From: CAYLRU01 sp964386565
GTDB lineage: Bacteria; Desulfobacterota; Desulfobacteria; Desulfobacterales; UBA5616
Length of the DNA stretch: 64,000 nt
Assembly (NCBI GenBank): GCA_964386565.1
Contig: CAYLRU010000008.1
Coordinates: forward strand, 44,721 to 108,720
Reading direction: 5' to 3'
The first letter of the stretch is position 1, and the number at the start of each line of letters is the position of its first letter. The notes below the pieces were generated by a model. It was not told the origin of the DNA, did no database searches, and was given only the letters and a program-made list of their open reading frames with translations. A program made the position numbers and the translations under genes. This document shows positions 37,663-45,754 of this stretch, one piece after another.

Positions 37663-39033
37663 TTAATCCTGACGAATGGGCTCAGACGGTCCGTCTTCGG
37701 TTTCCCCTCCCGATGATGAAACGCTTTGTGTTTCCGGCTTTTCAGAACCGACATCCGTATCGTCCGCATTCCCCGTCATTTCAGACGGGTTGCTGTTTGT
37801 TATGACATATTTTTTTGCATTTTCAATAAGCGATATCGCTTTTTCCTCATCTATGCCGTTTACCTGGGTCAAATCATCAACCGTCGCCTGGCTCAGTTCT
37901 TCGGCTGAGATGAAGCCTTTTTTACATAATTCATCTGCGAGAGACTCATCGACTTCAGGTAAATCGTTTAAAGAATCATAGCCTTCACGCATGGTTTGCT
38001 TGTATTGTTTTTCACTGATGACATCAAGGTCCCATTCTGTCAATTTTGATGCCAGCCGGACGTTTTGTCCCTTTTTTCCAATGGCGATGGAAAGCGAATC
38101 ATCAGGCACGATCACTTCCATGGATTGATTCTCTTCATCAATTATAACCCGTTTTATTTCAGCGGGCGCCAATGCATTGCAGACAAATTTGGCCGGATCA
38201 ACGTGCCACGGTATGATATCGATTTTTTCACCCCGGAGTTCCTGGACAACATTCTGTACCCGGCTCCCTTTCATTCCCACGCAGGCACCTACCGGATCAA
38301 TATCCGAGTCACTGGTTGAAACGGCAATTTTCGCACGAATACCGGGTTCGCGGACTGCCCCCATAATTTTTACAATACCTTCAGAAATTTCAGGTACTTC
38401 CGTTTTAAAGAGGTTGACCAGAAAATTCGAATGCGTTCTTGAAAGGATGATCTGGGGGCCCCGGGACTCGTACATGACGTCTAAAATATATGCCCTTATC
38501 CGGTCTCCCCGGCGATAATTCTCTTTGGGCACCTGCTCTTTATACGGAAGGATGCCTTCCGTCTGCCCCAGGTTGACAATAATATCCCTGCGGTCAAAGC
38601 GCTGTACGATGCCGTTAATGATTTCACCTTTCCGATCAATATAGCCAGCGTAAATCGAATCCCTTTCAGCATCTTTCATTTTTTGTATAATGACCTGTTT
38701 TGCTGACTGGGCTGCAATCCTTCCAAAGGTGGTGGTATCCATTTTGGTACCCAGACTATCGCCCACCTCGCACTCAGGGTCGAGTTCATATCCTTCTTCA
38801 ATAGTCATTTGGGTATCAGGATCTGTTATTTCTTCAACCACTTCCTTGAATTGGAAAACTTCAAACTCCCCGGCATCCTCGTTAAACTGAACTTCTATGT
38901 CAATCCTGCTGCCGAATTTTTTCCTGGCCGCTGATTTAAGCGCTTCCTCAAGTGCCCGAATTAAAATATTCCGATCGATTCCTTTATCTTTACTGACTTG
39001 CTCAATAACGCGCTTAATATCTGTTATTAGCAT
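37663..39033 (-). CDS. nusA: transcription termination/antitermination protein NusA
   Basis: A 456-residue NusA: N-terminal RNAP-binding domain, S1 domain (GEIINGIVQRFDRRDIIVNLG), KH1 and KH2 (CVGMKGSRVQNVVQELRGE, IAIGKKGQNVRLAS), then a helix-hairpin-helix acidic-type C-terminal repeat. NusA overlaps the end of rimP by 7 nt, so the two are coupled. In proteobacteria it is known to autoregulate its operon, which is relevant to the hairpin before rimP. Confidence 0.97.
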   Translation of the reverse strand: MLITDIKRVIEQVSKDKGIDRNILIRALEEALKSAARKKFGSRIDIEVQFNEDAGEFEVFQFKEVVEEITDPDTQMTIEEGYELDPECEVGDSLGTKMDTTTFGRIAAQSAKQVIIQKMKDAERDSIYAGYIDRKGEIINGIVQRFDRRDIIVNLGQTEGILPYKEQVPKENYRRGDRIRAYILDVMYESRGPQIILSRTHSNFLVNLFKTEVPEISEGIVKIMGAVREPGIRAKIAVSTSDSDIDPVGACVGMKGSRVQNVVQELRGEKIDIIPWHVDPAKFVCNALAPAEIKRVIIDEENQSMEVIVPDDSLSIAIGKKGQNVRLASKLTEWDLDVISEKQYKQTMREGYDSLNDLPEVDESLADELCKKGFISAEELSQATVDDLTQVNGIDEEKAISLIENAKKYVITNSNPSEMTGNADDTDVGSEKPETQSVSSSGGETEDGPSEPIRQD

Positions 39034-39572
39034 TCGTTTTCTCCATTATGATTGACAAGTCGCGCTTTAAAGATTTCCCTGTACGGAATGGCGACAATTG
39101 CGTCATTTTTTTCCAGTCTGACAGTCCCTTGGGTTACTCCCAAAAGTTTTCCGGTAAAATTTTTCTGTCCTTCAATAACATGCCTGGTTTTTATTTTAAC
39201 GAAATTTCCTTTAAATCGTTCAAAATCTTCTATTTTCCCCAGAGGCCGTTCAAATCCGGGTGAAGAGACCTCGAGGTTATAGGTAACATCATTATCAATA
39301 TATACATCCAACAGGTCCCCAAGTTGACGGCTGATATGAACACAGTCATTTAACCCCACGCCTCCGGGTTTGTCGATAAAAACCCTTAAAATTCTTCCCC
39401 CCGGCTCACTCTGGTATTCCACATGAACGAGTTCCATGTCCTCTGCTTCGCACAAGGTTCGTGCCAGATCAGTTACACGGGAAATGGTCTGTGTACCAAA
39501 CCCGGCTGATGGGGTCCCTTTTAACCTTCCTTTTTCCGACTTTTCGATGTTCTTTTTCTTTTTCATGGACAT
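39027..39572 (-). CDS. rimP: ribosome maturation factor RimP
   Basis: A 181-residue RimP with a lysine-rich N-terminal extension (residues 1-20). The family core includes LVHVEYQSEPGGRILRVFIDKPGG and LEVSSPGFERPLGKIEDFERF. It assists 30S assembly. ATG codons at 39572 and 39566 are both possible, and no clear Shine-Dalgarno precedes either. It follows tRNA-Gly and a terminator-like hairpin. Confidence 0.93.
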   Translation of the reverse strand: MSMKKKKNIEKSEKGRLKGTPSAGFGTQTISRVTDLARTLCEAEDMELVHVEYQSEPGGRILRVFIDKPGGVGLNDCVHISRQLGDLLDVYIDNDVTYNLEVSSPGFERPLGKIEDFERFKGNFVKIKTRHVIEGQKNFTGKLLGVTQGTVRLEKNDAIVAIPYREIFKARLVNHNGENEC

Positions 39573-39574
39573 TA

Positions 39575-39610
39575 AATTAAAAAAAATAAAAAACGGGCCA
39601 CGGCCCGTTT
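39575..39610 (-). terminator. terminator or attenuator between tRNA-Gly and rimP
   Basis: A perfect 9-bp stem (AAACGGGCC-AC-GGCCCGTTT at 39591-39610) followed on the minus strand by a T-rich run (39590-39575). A second smaller hairpin, CAGATAG/CTATCTG, lies upstream (39641-39660). The T run ends just 3 nt before the rimP ATG, so any rimP transcript begun upstream must read through it. Confidence 0.7.
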
Positions 39611-39759
39611 CCAGTCATTTAGTAAGATCTTCTTTGGTGCAGATAGAAAATACTATCTGTATTAGAAAATTAACATAAGAAAAATAATCTCCCATCCACA
39701 ATCATGATGAAAATCTCTTATCCTAAATAACGTTCAATTTGAAAACGGTAAAACAATCA

Positions 39760-39835
39760 TGGAGCGGGCAACGAGATTCGAACTCGCGACACCAAGCTTG
39801 GGAAGCTTGTACTCTACCAACTGAGCTATGCCCGC
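39760..39835 (-). tRNA. tRNA-Gly, anticodon CCC
   Basis: A 76-nt cloverleaf on the minus strand. The acceptor stem is GCGGGCA/TGCCCGC, the D arm has AGCTCAGTTGGTAGAG, the anticodon stem CAAGC/GCTTG holds loop TTCCCAA (anticodon CCC), the T arm has GCGAG-TTCGAAT-CTCGT, the discriminator is T and CCA is encoded. A consensus promoter lies just upstream. Confidence 0.95.
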
Positions 39836-39847
39836 TTCCGGAGCAAT

Positions 39848-39876
39848 GATTTAAGCTAAAAATGGTCGATTGTCAA
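39848..39876 (-). promoter_or_regulatory. promoter of tRNA-Gly and perhaps the rimP operon
   Basis: On the minus strand a perfect TTGACA (39876-39871) is followed after 16-17 nt by TTAAAT or TAAATC (39854-39848). Transcription would begin near 39841, about 6 nt before the tRNA 5' end. Confidence 0.6.
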
Positions 39877-39978
39877 TAATTTTCCAACAAGATTGCATGA
39901 GTTTGTTATTAAATTATTAAGTAATTGTATTGAATACCGGTTTTTCGCCGGTGTCATGGGCCAAAATAAGGATGAATA

Positions 39979-40338
39979 CTATTCAAGAATTTTTCGCATG
40001 GCTTTAAGCTCACGCCGGATTTCATCCAGCAAATCAGAATACGATTTTTCCCGTGAAAGGGGGGGGGCTTTTTGAAAAGATCCTTTTAAATACTGTTTGG
40101 CACCCTGAATCGTAAATTTTTTTTCATACAGCAAGTGTTTGATTTCCAGTATTAATTCAACGTCTCTTCTTCGGTAGAGGCGTTGTCCAGAGGGGGTTCT
40201 TTTGGGATTTATTTTTTTAAACTCGGTTTCCCAAAACCGAAGCACATAGGCTGGAATTTCAGTAATTTCACTAACTTCTCCGACTTTAAAATAAAGTTTA
40301 TCGGGAAGATCCGCAAGATTGGGGGTATAATTTTTCAT
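39979..40338 (-). CDS. MerR-family transcriptional regulator
   Basis: A 119-residue MerR-like DNA-binding protein: FKVGEVSEITEIPAYVLRFWETEF (winged helix start), RRRDVELILEIKHLLYEKKFTIQGAKQYL. This is the single-domain MerR type that commonly follows pheT and ihfA. No ihfA lies between it and pheT here. I start it at ATG 40338 (MKNYTPN); a longer frame opens at 40371 with no better ribosome-binding site. Function unknown. Confidence 0.85.
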   Translation of the reverse strand: MKNYTPNLADLPDKLYFKVGEVSEITEIPAYVLRFWETEFKKINPKRTPSGQRLYRRRDVELILEIKHLLYEKKFTIQGAKQYLKGSFQKAPPLSREKSYSDLLDEIRRELKAMRKILE

Positions 40339-40421
40339 TTGCTCGGTATACCTGGGCAGCCTTGGCAGCAACTCTATTTTTCAAAGGCCGCAATACGTGA
40401 CGGTTTTGTCCAAGCCGTTCG

Positions 40422-42839
40422 TCAGGCCGGGAGTGCGGCGTCATATTTCCGGATAACCGTATCGGCTATGAATTTGTGAAGCCCGTTGATTTCATCATCC
40501 GCCAGGGTCCGCTCCAACGACCTGTATGTGATTCTGAAAGATATGCTTTTTTTGCCTTTTGGAACCTGCTTGCCCTCAAATACATCAAACAGATGAACAT
40601 CTTCAATAAGTTTTTCGTCCATCCCCATGACGCTTTCAATTATTTCATATGATTCCAAGCTTTTGTCGACAATAAGGGTGACATCTCGTGATACCGCGGG
40701 GTATTTCGGCAATTCACGTGCAAAAACCGCATCCGGCAAGAGGGGGGATAGGGTCTCCAGGTTTATTTCAAAAATAAAAGCCGTTTGTTTCAGGTCATAA
40801 TTTTTAACGACCTCTGGATGAAGCTCTCCGATAATACCGATCTCGTCATCCCCCACCAAAATTCTGGCGGTATATCCCGGTCGTGTATAACAGCAATCCT
40901 TATCCGGCATTCGGGTAAATCTCGAAGCGTCGATTTTTAACCCGCTGAACAGCCCTTCGACAGCTCCTTTTATATCATAGTAATCACACAAAGGCGATAC
41001 ATCGTGCCAGGTTTGTTCAAACCGGGCACCTGTCCACAACCCGGTAAGCATTTCAATTTCCCTGGGCAGGTCATTCGGTCCGTTGTTGATGAAAACCTTT
41101 CCGATTTCAAACAGTTTCAAATTGGTCTCCTGCCTGGACAGGTTGCGGTGCATGGTCTGCAAAAGACCGTGAAGCAGTATGGTCCGCATTTCAGTCTGTT
41201 CTTCTGTCAACGGATTTAAAATTCCGACGGTTTTTCTCCGGGCATCACCATCTGGAATCTTTAAATAGTTTAAAGCCTTTTGATTGATAAAACTGTAGTT
41301 GATGGACTCGGAAAAACCAAGTCCTTTCATCAGGATTTTAATTTTTTTTCTAAGATCCAGCCTCGGTGAACCCAGATCCTTCTGGGGCGTTATCCGGGGA
41401 AACGTGGTAGGAATGTTTTGATACCCGTGCAATCGGGCAACCTCCTCTATCAGATCAATGGGCCGCGACACATCCACTCTGTAGGATGGCGGTAAAACAT
41501 CCATCTGGTCTTCGTCTATTACGGACACTTCAAATTCTATGGATTCCAGCAGGGTTTTGATGGTCCGGCCGTCTATGGCGGTCCCCAGAACGTCGTTTGT
41601 GGTTCGAACACTCAATGGAAGCACTTTTTGCTTAATTTTTAACGGGTGTTCATCAATAATTCCGTCTACCAGGTGACCGTTGGTGATTTCCACCATCAAC
41701 CGGGCGGCACGGTTTGCTGCGGTAAGGGTCCCTTCCGGATCCACACCGCGTTCAAATCGATGGGATGCGTCCGTATTCAACCCTAACGCCTTGGATGTTT
41801 TCCGAATGCTCATGGGCGAAAAATAAGCGCTTTCAATGAGCACCCGTTGAGTGGTTTCAACGATTTCCGAGTTGAGCCCGCCCATTACACCAGCTACGGC
41901 AACCGGTTTTTCACCGTCGCAGATCATGAGCATTTTGTCCGAAAGACGATGTTCCTTTTCGTCAAGCGTCGTAAAAGACTCATCCTTATGAGCACATCGA
42001 ACCACGATTCGATGCTCGGCAAGGCGGTCGAAATCAAAGGCATGAAGCGGTTGACCGGTCTCAATCATCACAAAATTTGTAACGTCAACGATATTGTTGA
42101 TCGGTCTCAATCCCACTGACAAAAGCCGGTTCTGCAACCAAAAAGGCGATGGAGAAACGGTCACGCCTTCAATCAGGCGGGCAACATACCGTGGGCAATG
42201 GTCCGGAGATTCAATTTTCACCGATGTTATGTCGTGAATCCGGCCCTGGGTCGGTTCCGGAGACCCGAAATCGGGATACCGGACCCGTGTTCCCTGGATA
42301 GCGGCGATTTCCCGGGCCACGCCGAGCAGACTCAGACAGTCCGGTCGATTGGGGGTCAAATCAATGTCCAGCACCGTATCGGAAAGGTTGAGCGCTCTGG
42401 CGATGGGCATTCCGGCAGTCAAATCCGGATTAAGAACCATTATTCCGGATCGATCCGGGCCAAGGGCCAGCTCTCCCTCACTGCAGAGCATCCCCTCTGA
42501 GATTTCACCCCGGATACAGGTTTTCCCGAGGATGACACCGCCGGGTAATTCTGTCCCGGGAAGGGCCGCGGCAACGGTAAGACCTTCACGGGCGTTGGGA
42601 GCACCACAAACCACTCGAATCAAACGGTCTCCGATATCGACGTCACAAATATTCAGTTGACCGGCATTGGGATGAGACACGATATTGACAATCTTGCCGA
42701 CAAAGACCGATCGTAAATATTCATACCGATCCGAAACAACGTCCACTTCCAGTCCGACCATGGTGAGGGATTCAACCAGCCGGTCCATGTCCATTTCAAC
42801 AGGAACGTAATCATTGAGCCAACTTACGCTAACTTTCAT
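40422..42839 (-). CDS. pheT: phenylalanine-tRNA ligase beta subunit
   Basis: An 805-residue PheT. The N-terminal domain (VSWLNDYVPVEMDMDRLVESLTMVGLEV), the tRNA-binding domain (VGKIVNIVSHPNAGQLNICDVDIG), B3/B4 editing domain, B5 and the C-terminal anticodon-binding FDX-ACB domain (PKYPAVSRDVTLIVDK) are all present. It starts 2 nt before pheS stops in the transcript, so coupling is likely. Confidence 0.97.
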   Translation of the reverse strand: MKVSVSWLNDYVPVEMDMDRLVESLTMVGLEVDVVSDRYEYLRSVFVGKIVNIVSHPNAGQLNICDVDIGDRLIRVVCGAPNAREGLTVAAALPGTELPGGVILGKTCIRGEISEGMLCSEGELALGPDRSGIMVLNPDLTAGMPIARALNLSDTVLDIDLTPNRPDCLSLLGVAREIAAIQGTRVRYPDFGSPEPTQGRIHDITSVKIESPDHCPRYVARLIEGVTVSPSPFWLQNRLLSVGLRPINNIVDVTNFVMIETGQPLHAFDFDRLAEHRIVVRCAHKDESFTTLDEKEHRLSDKMLMICDGEKPVAVAGVMGGLNSEIVETTQRVLIESAYFSPMSIRKTSKALGLNTDASHRFERGVDPEGTLTAANRAARLMVEITNGHLVDGIIDEHPLKIKQKVLPLSVRTTNDVLGTAIDGRTIKTLLESIEFEVSVIDEDQMDVLPPSYRVDVSRPIDLIEEVARLHGYQNIPTTFPRITPQKDLGSPRLDLRKKIKILMKGLGFSESINYSFINQKALNYLKIPDGDARRKTVGILNPLTEEQTEMRTILLHGLLQTMHRNLSRQETNLKLFEIGKVFINNGPNDLPREIEMLTGLWTGARFEQTWHDVSPLCDYYDIKGAVEGLFSGLKIDASRFTRMPDKDCCYTRPGYTARILVGDDEIGIIGELHPEVVKNYDLKQTAFIFEINLETLSPLLPDAVFARELPKYPAVSRDVTLIVDKSLESYEIIESVMGMDEKLIEDVHLFDVFEGKQVPKGKKSISFRITYRSLERTLADDEINGLHKFIADTVIRKYDAALPA

Positions 42840-42840
42840 T

Positions 42841-43848
42841 TTAGAATTGCCTTAAAAACCTTAAATCATTTTCAAAGAATTTCCGGATATCGTCAATTTG
42901 GTACTTTAACATCGCAATTCGCTCAACGCCCATTCCGAATGCAAATCCTCGGAAGCGGGTTGTGTCATACCCGATATTTTCAAAAACAGCCGGATGCACC
43001 ATCCCCGACCCGAGGACCTCAAGCCAGCCGGATTGGGAGCAGACACGGCACCCCTCTCCCCGACAGATCACACAAAGGATATCCACCTCTGCACTGGGTT
43101 CGGTAAACGGGAAAAAGCTGGGTCTGAATCGAAGGCTTATTTTATCATCAAACATCTGGTGAACAAAGGCGGTTAGAATTCCTTTTAAATCGCCGAAAGA
43201 CGATTTTTCATCCACCAGCAGCCCCTCCACCTGATTGAACATGGGGGTGTGCGTCAAGTCTGAATCGCACCGATATACCTTGCCGGGTGATATAATTCTT
43301 AATGGCGGAGAACTTTTTTCCATTACCCGTATCTGCATGGGAGATGTATGCGTCCTCAAGACAATATCGTCCGACACAAAAAAGGTATCCTGCATGTCCC
43401 GGGCGGGGTGATCCTTGGGAAAATTCAACGCTTCAAAGTTATACCAATCCTTTTCAACCTCTGGGCCTTCCGCGATCGCAAACCCCAATTTTGCAAAAAT
43501 GTCGCAGATTTCCCAAGTGGTTTGGGTAATGGGATGGAGAGATCCCCGGCTTACCGGCCGGCCGGGCAGGGATACATCAATACCGGGATCCTGCTCCACG
43601 ATCTGTTTTTCGAGTCGAATCCGGGTTTCTTCAAACAGGCGGCCCAATGCCTGCTTTACCTGGTTTGCTTTTTTTCCTGCTTCTGGTCGCTGGTCCGGCG
43701 GCAGGGTTGAGATATTCCTTAAATACTGAGTGATTTTACCTTTACGGCCCAGATATTTTACGGTCAGGGCGTTTAAGCCCTCCGGGTCCGAAACCGCCTC
43801 AAGTTCTTTTACGGCATCTTCGTGTATCTGTTCTATCGAATTTTCCAA
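42841..43848 (-). CDS. pheS: phenylalanine-tRNA ligase alpha subunit
   Basis: A 335-residue PheS. The class II catalytic motifs are visible (HPITQTTWEICDIFAKLGF, RTHTSPMQIRVM, GKVYRCDSDLTHTPMFNQVEG, FAFGMGVERIAML). Predicted start is TTG at 43848, which has only a weak purine-rich site upstream. It is separated from rplT by 329 nt that contain a copy of the dispersed repeat and a hairpin, so it may have its own promoter. Confidence 0.96.
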   Translation of the reverse strand: MENSIEQIHEDAVKELEAVSDPEGLNALTVKYLGRKGKITQYLRNISTLPPDQRPEAGKKANQVKQALGRLFEETRIRLEKQIVEQDPGIDVSLPGRPVSRGSLHPITQTTWEICDIFAKLGFAIAEGPEVEKDWYNFEALNFPKDHPARDMQDTFFVSDDIVLRTHTSPMQIRVMEKSSPPLRIISPGKVYRCDSDLTHTPMFNQVEGLLVDEKSSFGDLKGILTAFVHQMFDDKISLRFRPSFFPFTEPSAEVDILCVICRGEGCRVCSQSGWLEVLGSGMVHPAVFENIGYDTTRFRGFAFGMGVERIAMLKYQIDDIRKFFENDLRFLRQF

Positions 43849-43907
43849 TGTTCTGTCTCTATTATAAATGACACATTCCCAGTGTTATTGCGGCATTTAA
43901 AATTCAA

Positions 43908-44031
43908 GGTCTTGTAAAAAGTCGGAAAACAACTTTTTGCAAGAGTTTTAAATATCCGGCGTTCTATTAAATTTTTTGATTTTAACACTTAAAACTTGAT
44001 GAATAAGGCTTTTTCCGAATTCATCAAAATT
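43908..44031 (+). repeat. dispersed palindromic repeat, copy C
   Basis: About 124 bp upstream of pheS. It matches copy B over most of its length (GGTCTTGTAAAAAGTCGG, AATATCCGGCGTTCTATTAA, CTTGATGAATAAGGC). CTTGTAAAAAG pairs with CTTTTTGCAAG and TTGATGAAT with ATTCATCAA. Base changes relative to copy B keep both stems, which suggests the structure matters or was recently copied. Confidence 0.75.
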
Positions 44032-44102
44032 ATCAACCGGTACAAGAAGCCCATTAAGGTAAAATACAAATGACATGTCCGGGTTTCATACACTGCCATA
44101 AA

Positions 44103-44147
44103 GTTTTCGCTTTAATCCGGGGGGTTGCACCGGGTTAAAGCGAAAAC
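44103..44147 (-). terminator. 13-bp hairpin after rplT
   Basis: GTTTTCGCTTTAA at 44103-44115 and its perfect complement TTAAAGCGAAAAC at 44135-44147 enclose a 19-nt GC-rich loop with a small inner stem. It lies 31 nt beyond the rplT stop. The T run on the minus strand is poor, so it may be a weak terminator or an RNA-stabilising hairpin. Confidence 0.5.
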
Positions 44148-44177
44148 AAATATACGGAATAATCGGCGGCAGGTTGC

Positions 44178-44528
44178 CTAAAGGTGTTGGGCCGCCACCT
44201 CGGCAACCCGGGAAAAGCCTGAAGGGTCAGAGACGGCGAGTTCCGCCAGCACCTTTCGGTCCAGCGTCACACCGGCCAGTTTCAGCCCGTGTATGAATTT
44301 ACTGTATGTCAAGTTGTTCATTCTGGCTGCGGCATTGATTCGGGCGATCCAGAGTCTTCTGAAGTCTCTTTTTCTGACTTTTCGATCCCGGTATGAATAC
44401 ATCAAAGCTTTGTCGACGGCATCCGCCGCGGTCCGGAACAGCTTGCTTCGGCCACCGCGAAACCCTCTGGCCAGCTTCAATACTTTTTGCCGGCGTTTTC
44501 TGGCTTTAAATCCTCTTTTGACTCTCAT
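44178..44528 (-). CDS. rplT: 50S ribosomal protein L20
   Basis: A 116-residue L20 of normal length (MRVKRGFKARKRRQKVLKLARGFRGG; FIHGLKLAGVTLDRKVLAELA). It lies 29 nt after rpmI. In many bacteria it represses its own operon by binding the leader upstream of rpmI. Confidence 0.97.
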   Translation of the reverse strand: MRVKRGFKARKRRQKVLKLARGFRGGRSKLFRTAADAVDKALMYSYRDRKVRKRDFRRLWIARINAAARMNNLTYSKFIHGLKLAGVTLDRKVLAELAVSDPSGFSRVAEVAAQHL

Positions 44529-44557
44529 AATCGATCTCCTTAAAATGAAACCGTCAT

Positions 44558-44755
44558 CTATCCATTGGGCAGAAGACGTTTAATCTCTTTCATATCCACT
44601 TTTTTGCTGATTTGACCTTTGCGCAGTGCGCGTTTCCGTTTGGTTGTTTTCTTTGTTAAAATATGGCTGGCGTTTGCCTTTGAAAAAGCAAATTTTCCGC
44701 TGCCCGTCTTTTTAAACCGCTTTGCTGCCGCCCGGTTTGTTTTTATTTTAGGCAT
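44558..44755 (-). CDS. rpmI: 50S ribosomal protein L35
   Basis: A 65-residue L35 (MPKIKTNRAAAKRFKKTGSG). Of two ATG codons, 44755 is chosen: GGAG lies 6 nt from it, whereas it directly abuts the other ATG at 44761. It sits between infC and rplT as usual. Confidence 0.96.
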   Translation of the reverse strand: MPKIKTNRAAAKRFKKTGSGKFAFSKANASHILTKKTTKRKRALRKGQISKKVDMKEIKRLLPNG

Positions 44756-44825
44756 GGTCATCTCCTTTATTTTTTTGCTGCCGTTATGCGGGTGGTTGTT
44801 AATCTCTTTTGCCAGTCAAAATATA

Positions 44826-44864
44826 GATGGCGCGAGCAATATCGCCATCACAGCTCACGCCATC
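44826..44864 (-). promoter_or_regulatory. leader hairpin upstream of rpmI-rplT, candidate L20 operator
   Basis: In the 175-nt infC-rpmI gap, GATGGCGTGAGC pairs with GCTCGCGCCATC (12 bp with one G-U pair) around a 15-nt loop. No T run follows, so it is not a terminator. It lies where L20 translational operators occur in other bacteria. The role is inferred from position. Confidence 0.4.
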
Positions 44865-44930
44865 TTTATTGGGAAAAAATGGTTCTTTATAAACCGAAAC
44901 GAGTCGGGCTGTTAAAAAATTAAAAAACCG

Positions 44931-45470
44931 TTAGGTTTTTGGTGCCAGTATCATCGCCATTGTCCGGCCCTCCATTTTGGGCTGCTGCTCAACAATTGCG
45001 ACATCCTGGGTTACTTCCGCAATCTTTTCGAGTATTTCAATGCCCATATGGGTAAGGGTGATTTCCCGACCCCTGAACATGACAGTGACTTTAACCTTAT
45101 CCTTTTTCCCAATAAATTTCTTGATATGACCAATTTTTGTATTCAGATCGTGTTCGCCGGTTTTGGGCCGTACTTTTATTTCCTTGACCTGAAAAGTGCT
45201 TTGCTTTTTCTTTGCTTCCTGCTTTTTCTTTGTCTGCTCGTATTTATACCGGCCGTAATCCATTATTTTGCAGACCGGTGGATTTGCGTTGGGTGAAACT
45301 TCCACCAGATCAAGGCCATGATCTCCTGCCACGGCGAGTGCCTTATATGTCGGAATAATTCCGACCTGATCGCCGTCAGGACCGATAACTCTTACTTCTT
45401 TTGCCCGTATTTCCCTGTTAACGTTTACTTTGTCCACTCTATTCGGTCGGATTGTACGCTTTTGAACTAT
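44931..45470 (-). CDS. infC: translation initiation factor IF-3, with a probable ATA start
   Basis: IF-3 with N and C domains (EIRAKEVRVIGPDGDQVGIIPTYKAL; MVMFRGREIT-type C domain; VAIVEQQPKMEGRTMAMILAPK). The first canonical in-frame start, GTG at 45437, has no ribosome-binding site. A strong AGGAGG lies at 45482-45477, and the codon 6 nt after it, in frame, is ATA at 45470. Reading from there adds 11 residues (VQKRTIRPNRV), which match the KRVQTARPNR-type N-terminus of enterobacterial IF-3. Rare starts are known for infC and allow IF-3 to repress itself. The product is then 179 residues. Confidence 0.88.
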   Translation of the reverse strand: MVQKRTIRPNRVDKVNVNREIRAKEVRVIGPDGDQVGIIPTYKALAVAGDHGLDLVEVSPNANPPVCKIMDYGRYKYEQTKKKQEAKKKQSTFQVKEIKVRPKTGEHDLNTKIGHIKKFIGKKDKVKVTVMFRGREITLTHMGIEILEKIAEVTQDVAIVEQQPKMEGRTMAMILAPKT

Positions 45471-45551
45471 GCTTCACCTCCTGGTTTGCGTTGAACTTGA
45501 ACAAAAATGAACATTCCCCAAACGTCTTTTTAACCGATCCATTTGGTCATG

Positions 45552-45581
45552 ATTTTATCGCTTTGGTTAAATATAAGACAA
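45552..45581 (-). promoter_or_regulatory. candidate promoter of infC-rpmI-rplT
   Basis: Minus-strand TTGTCT (45581-45576), an 18-nt spacer and TAAAAT (45557-45552), placing the transcription start about 75 nt before the proposed ATA start. Confidence 0.4.
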
Positions 45582-45754
45582 TATTAAGGAATGCAAGAAA
45601 AAAATCAAGAAAAATAAACCCATCACCAGATCAACCATGATTTGATTCGTTTCGGGGTTTATGCACGGAATTTTTCGCTTTCATGCAGATACTGCTTGCA
45701 TCCGATAAAGGATAATATCTTTCCCTCCGATTCGTTAAAGAAGTATTTTACCCA

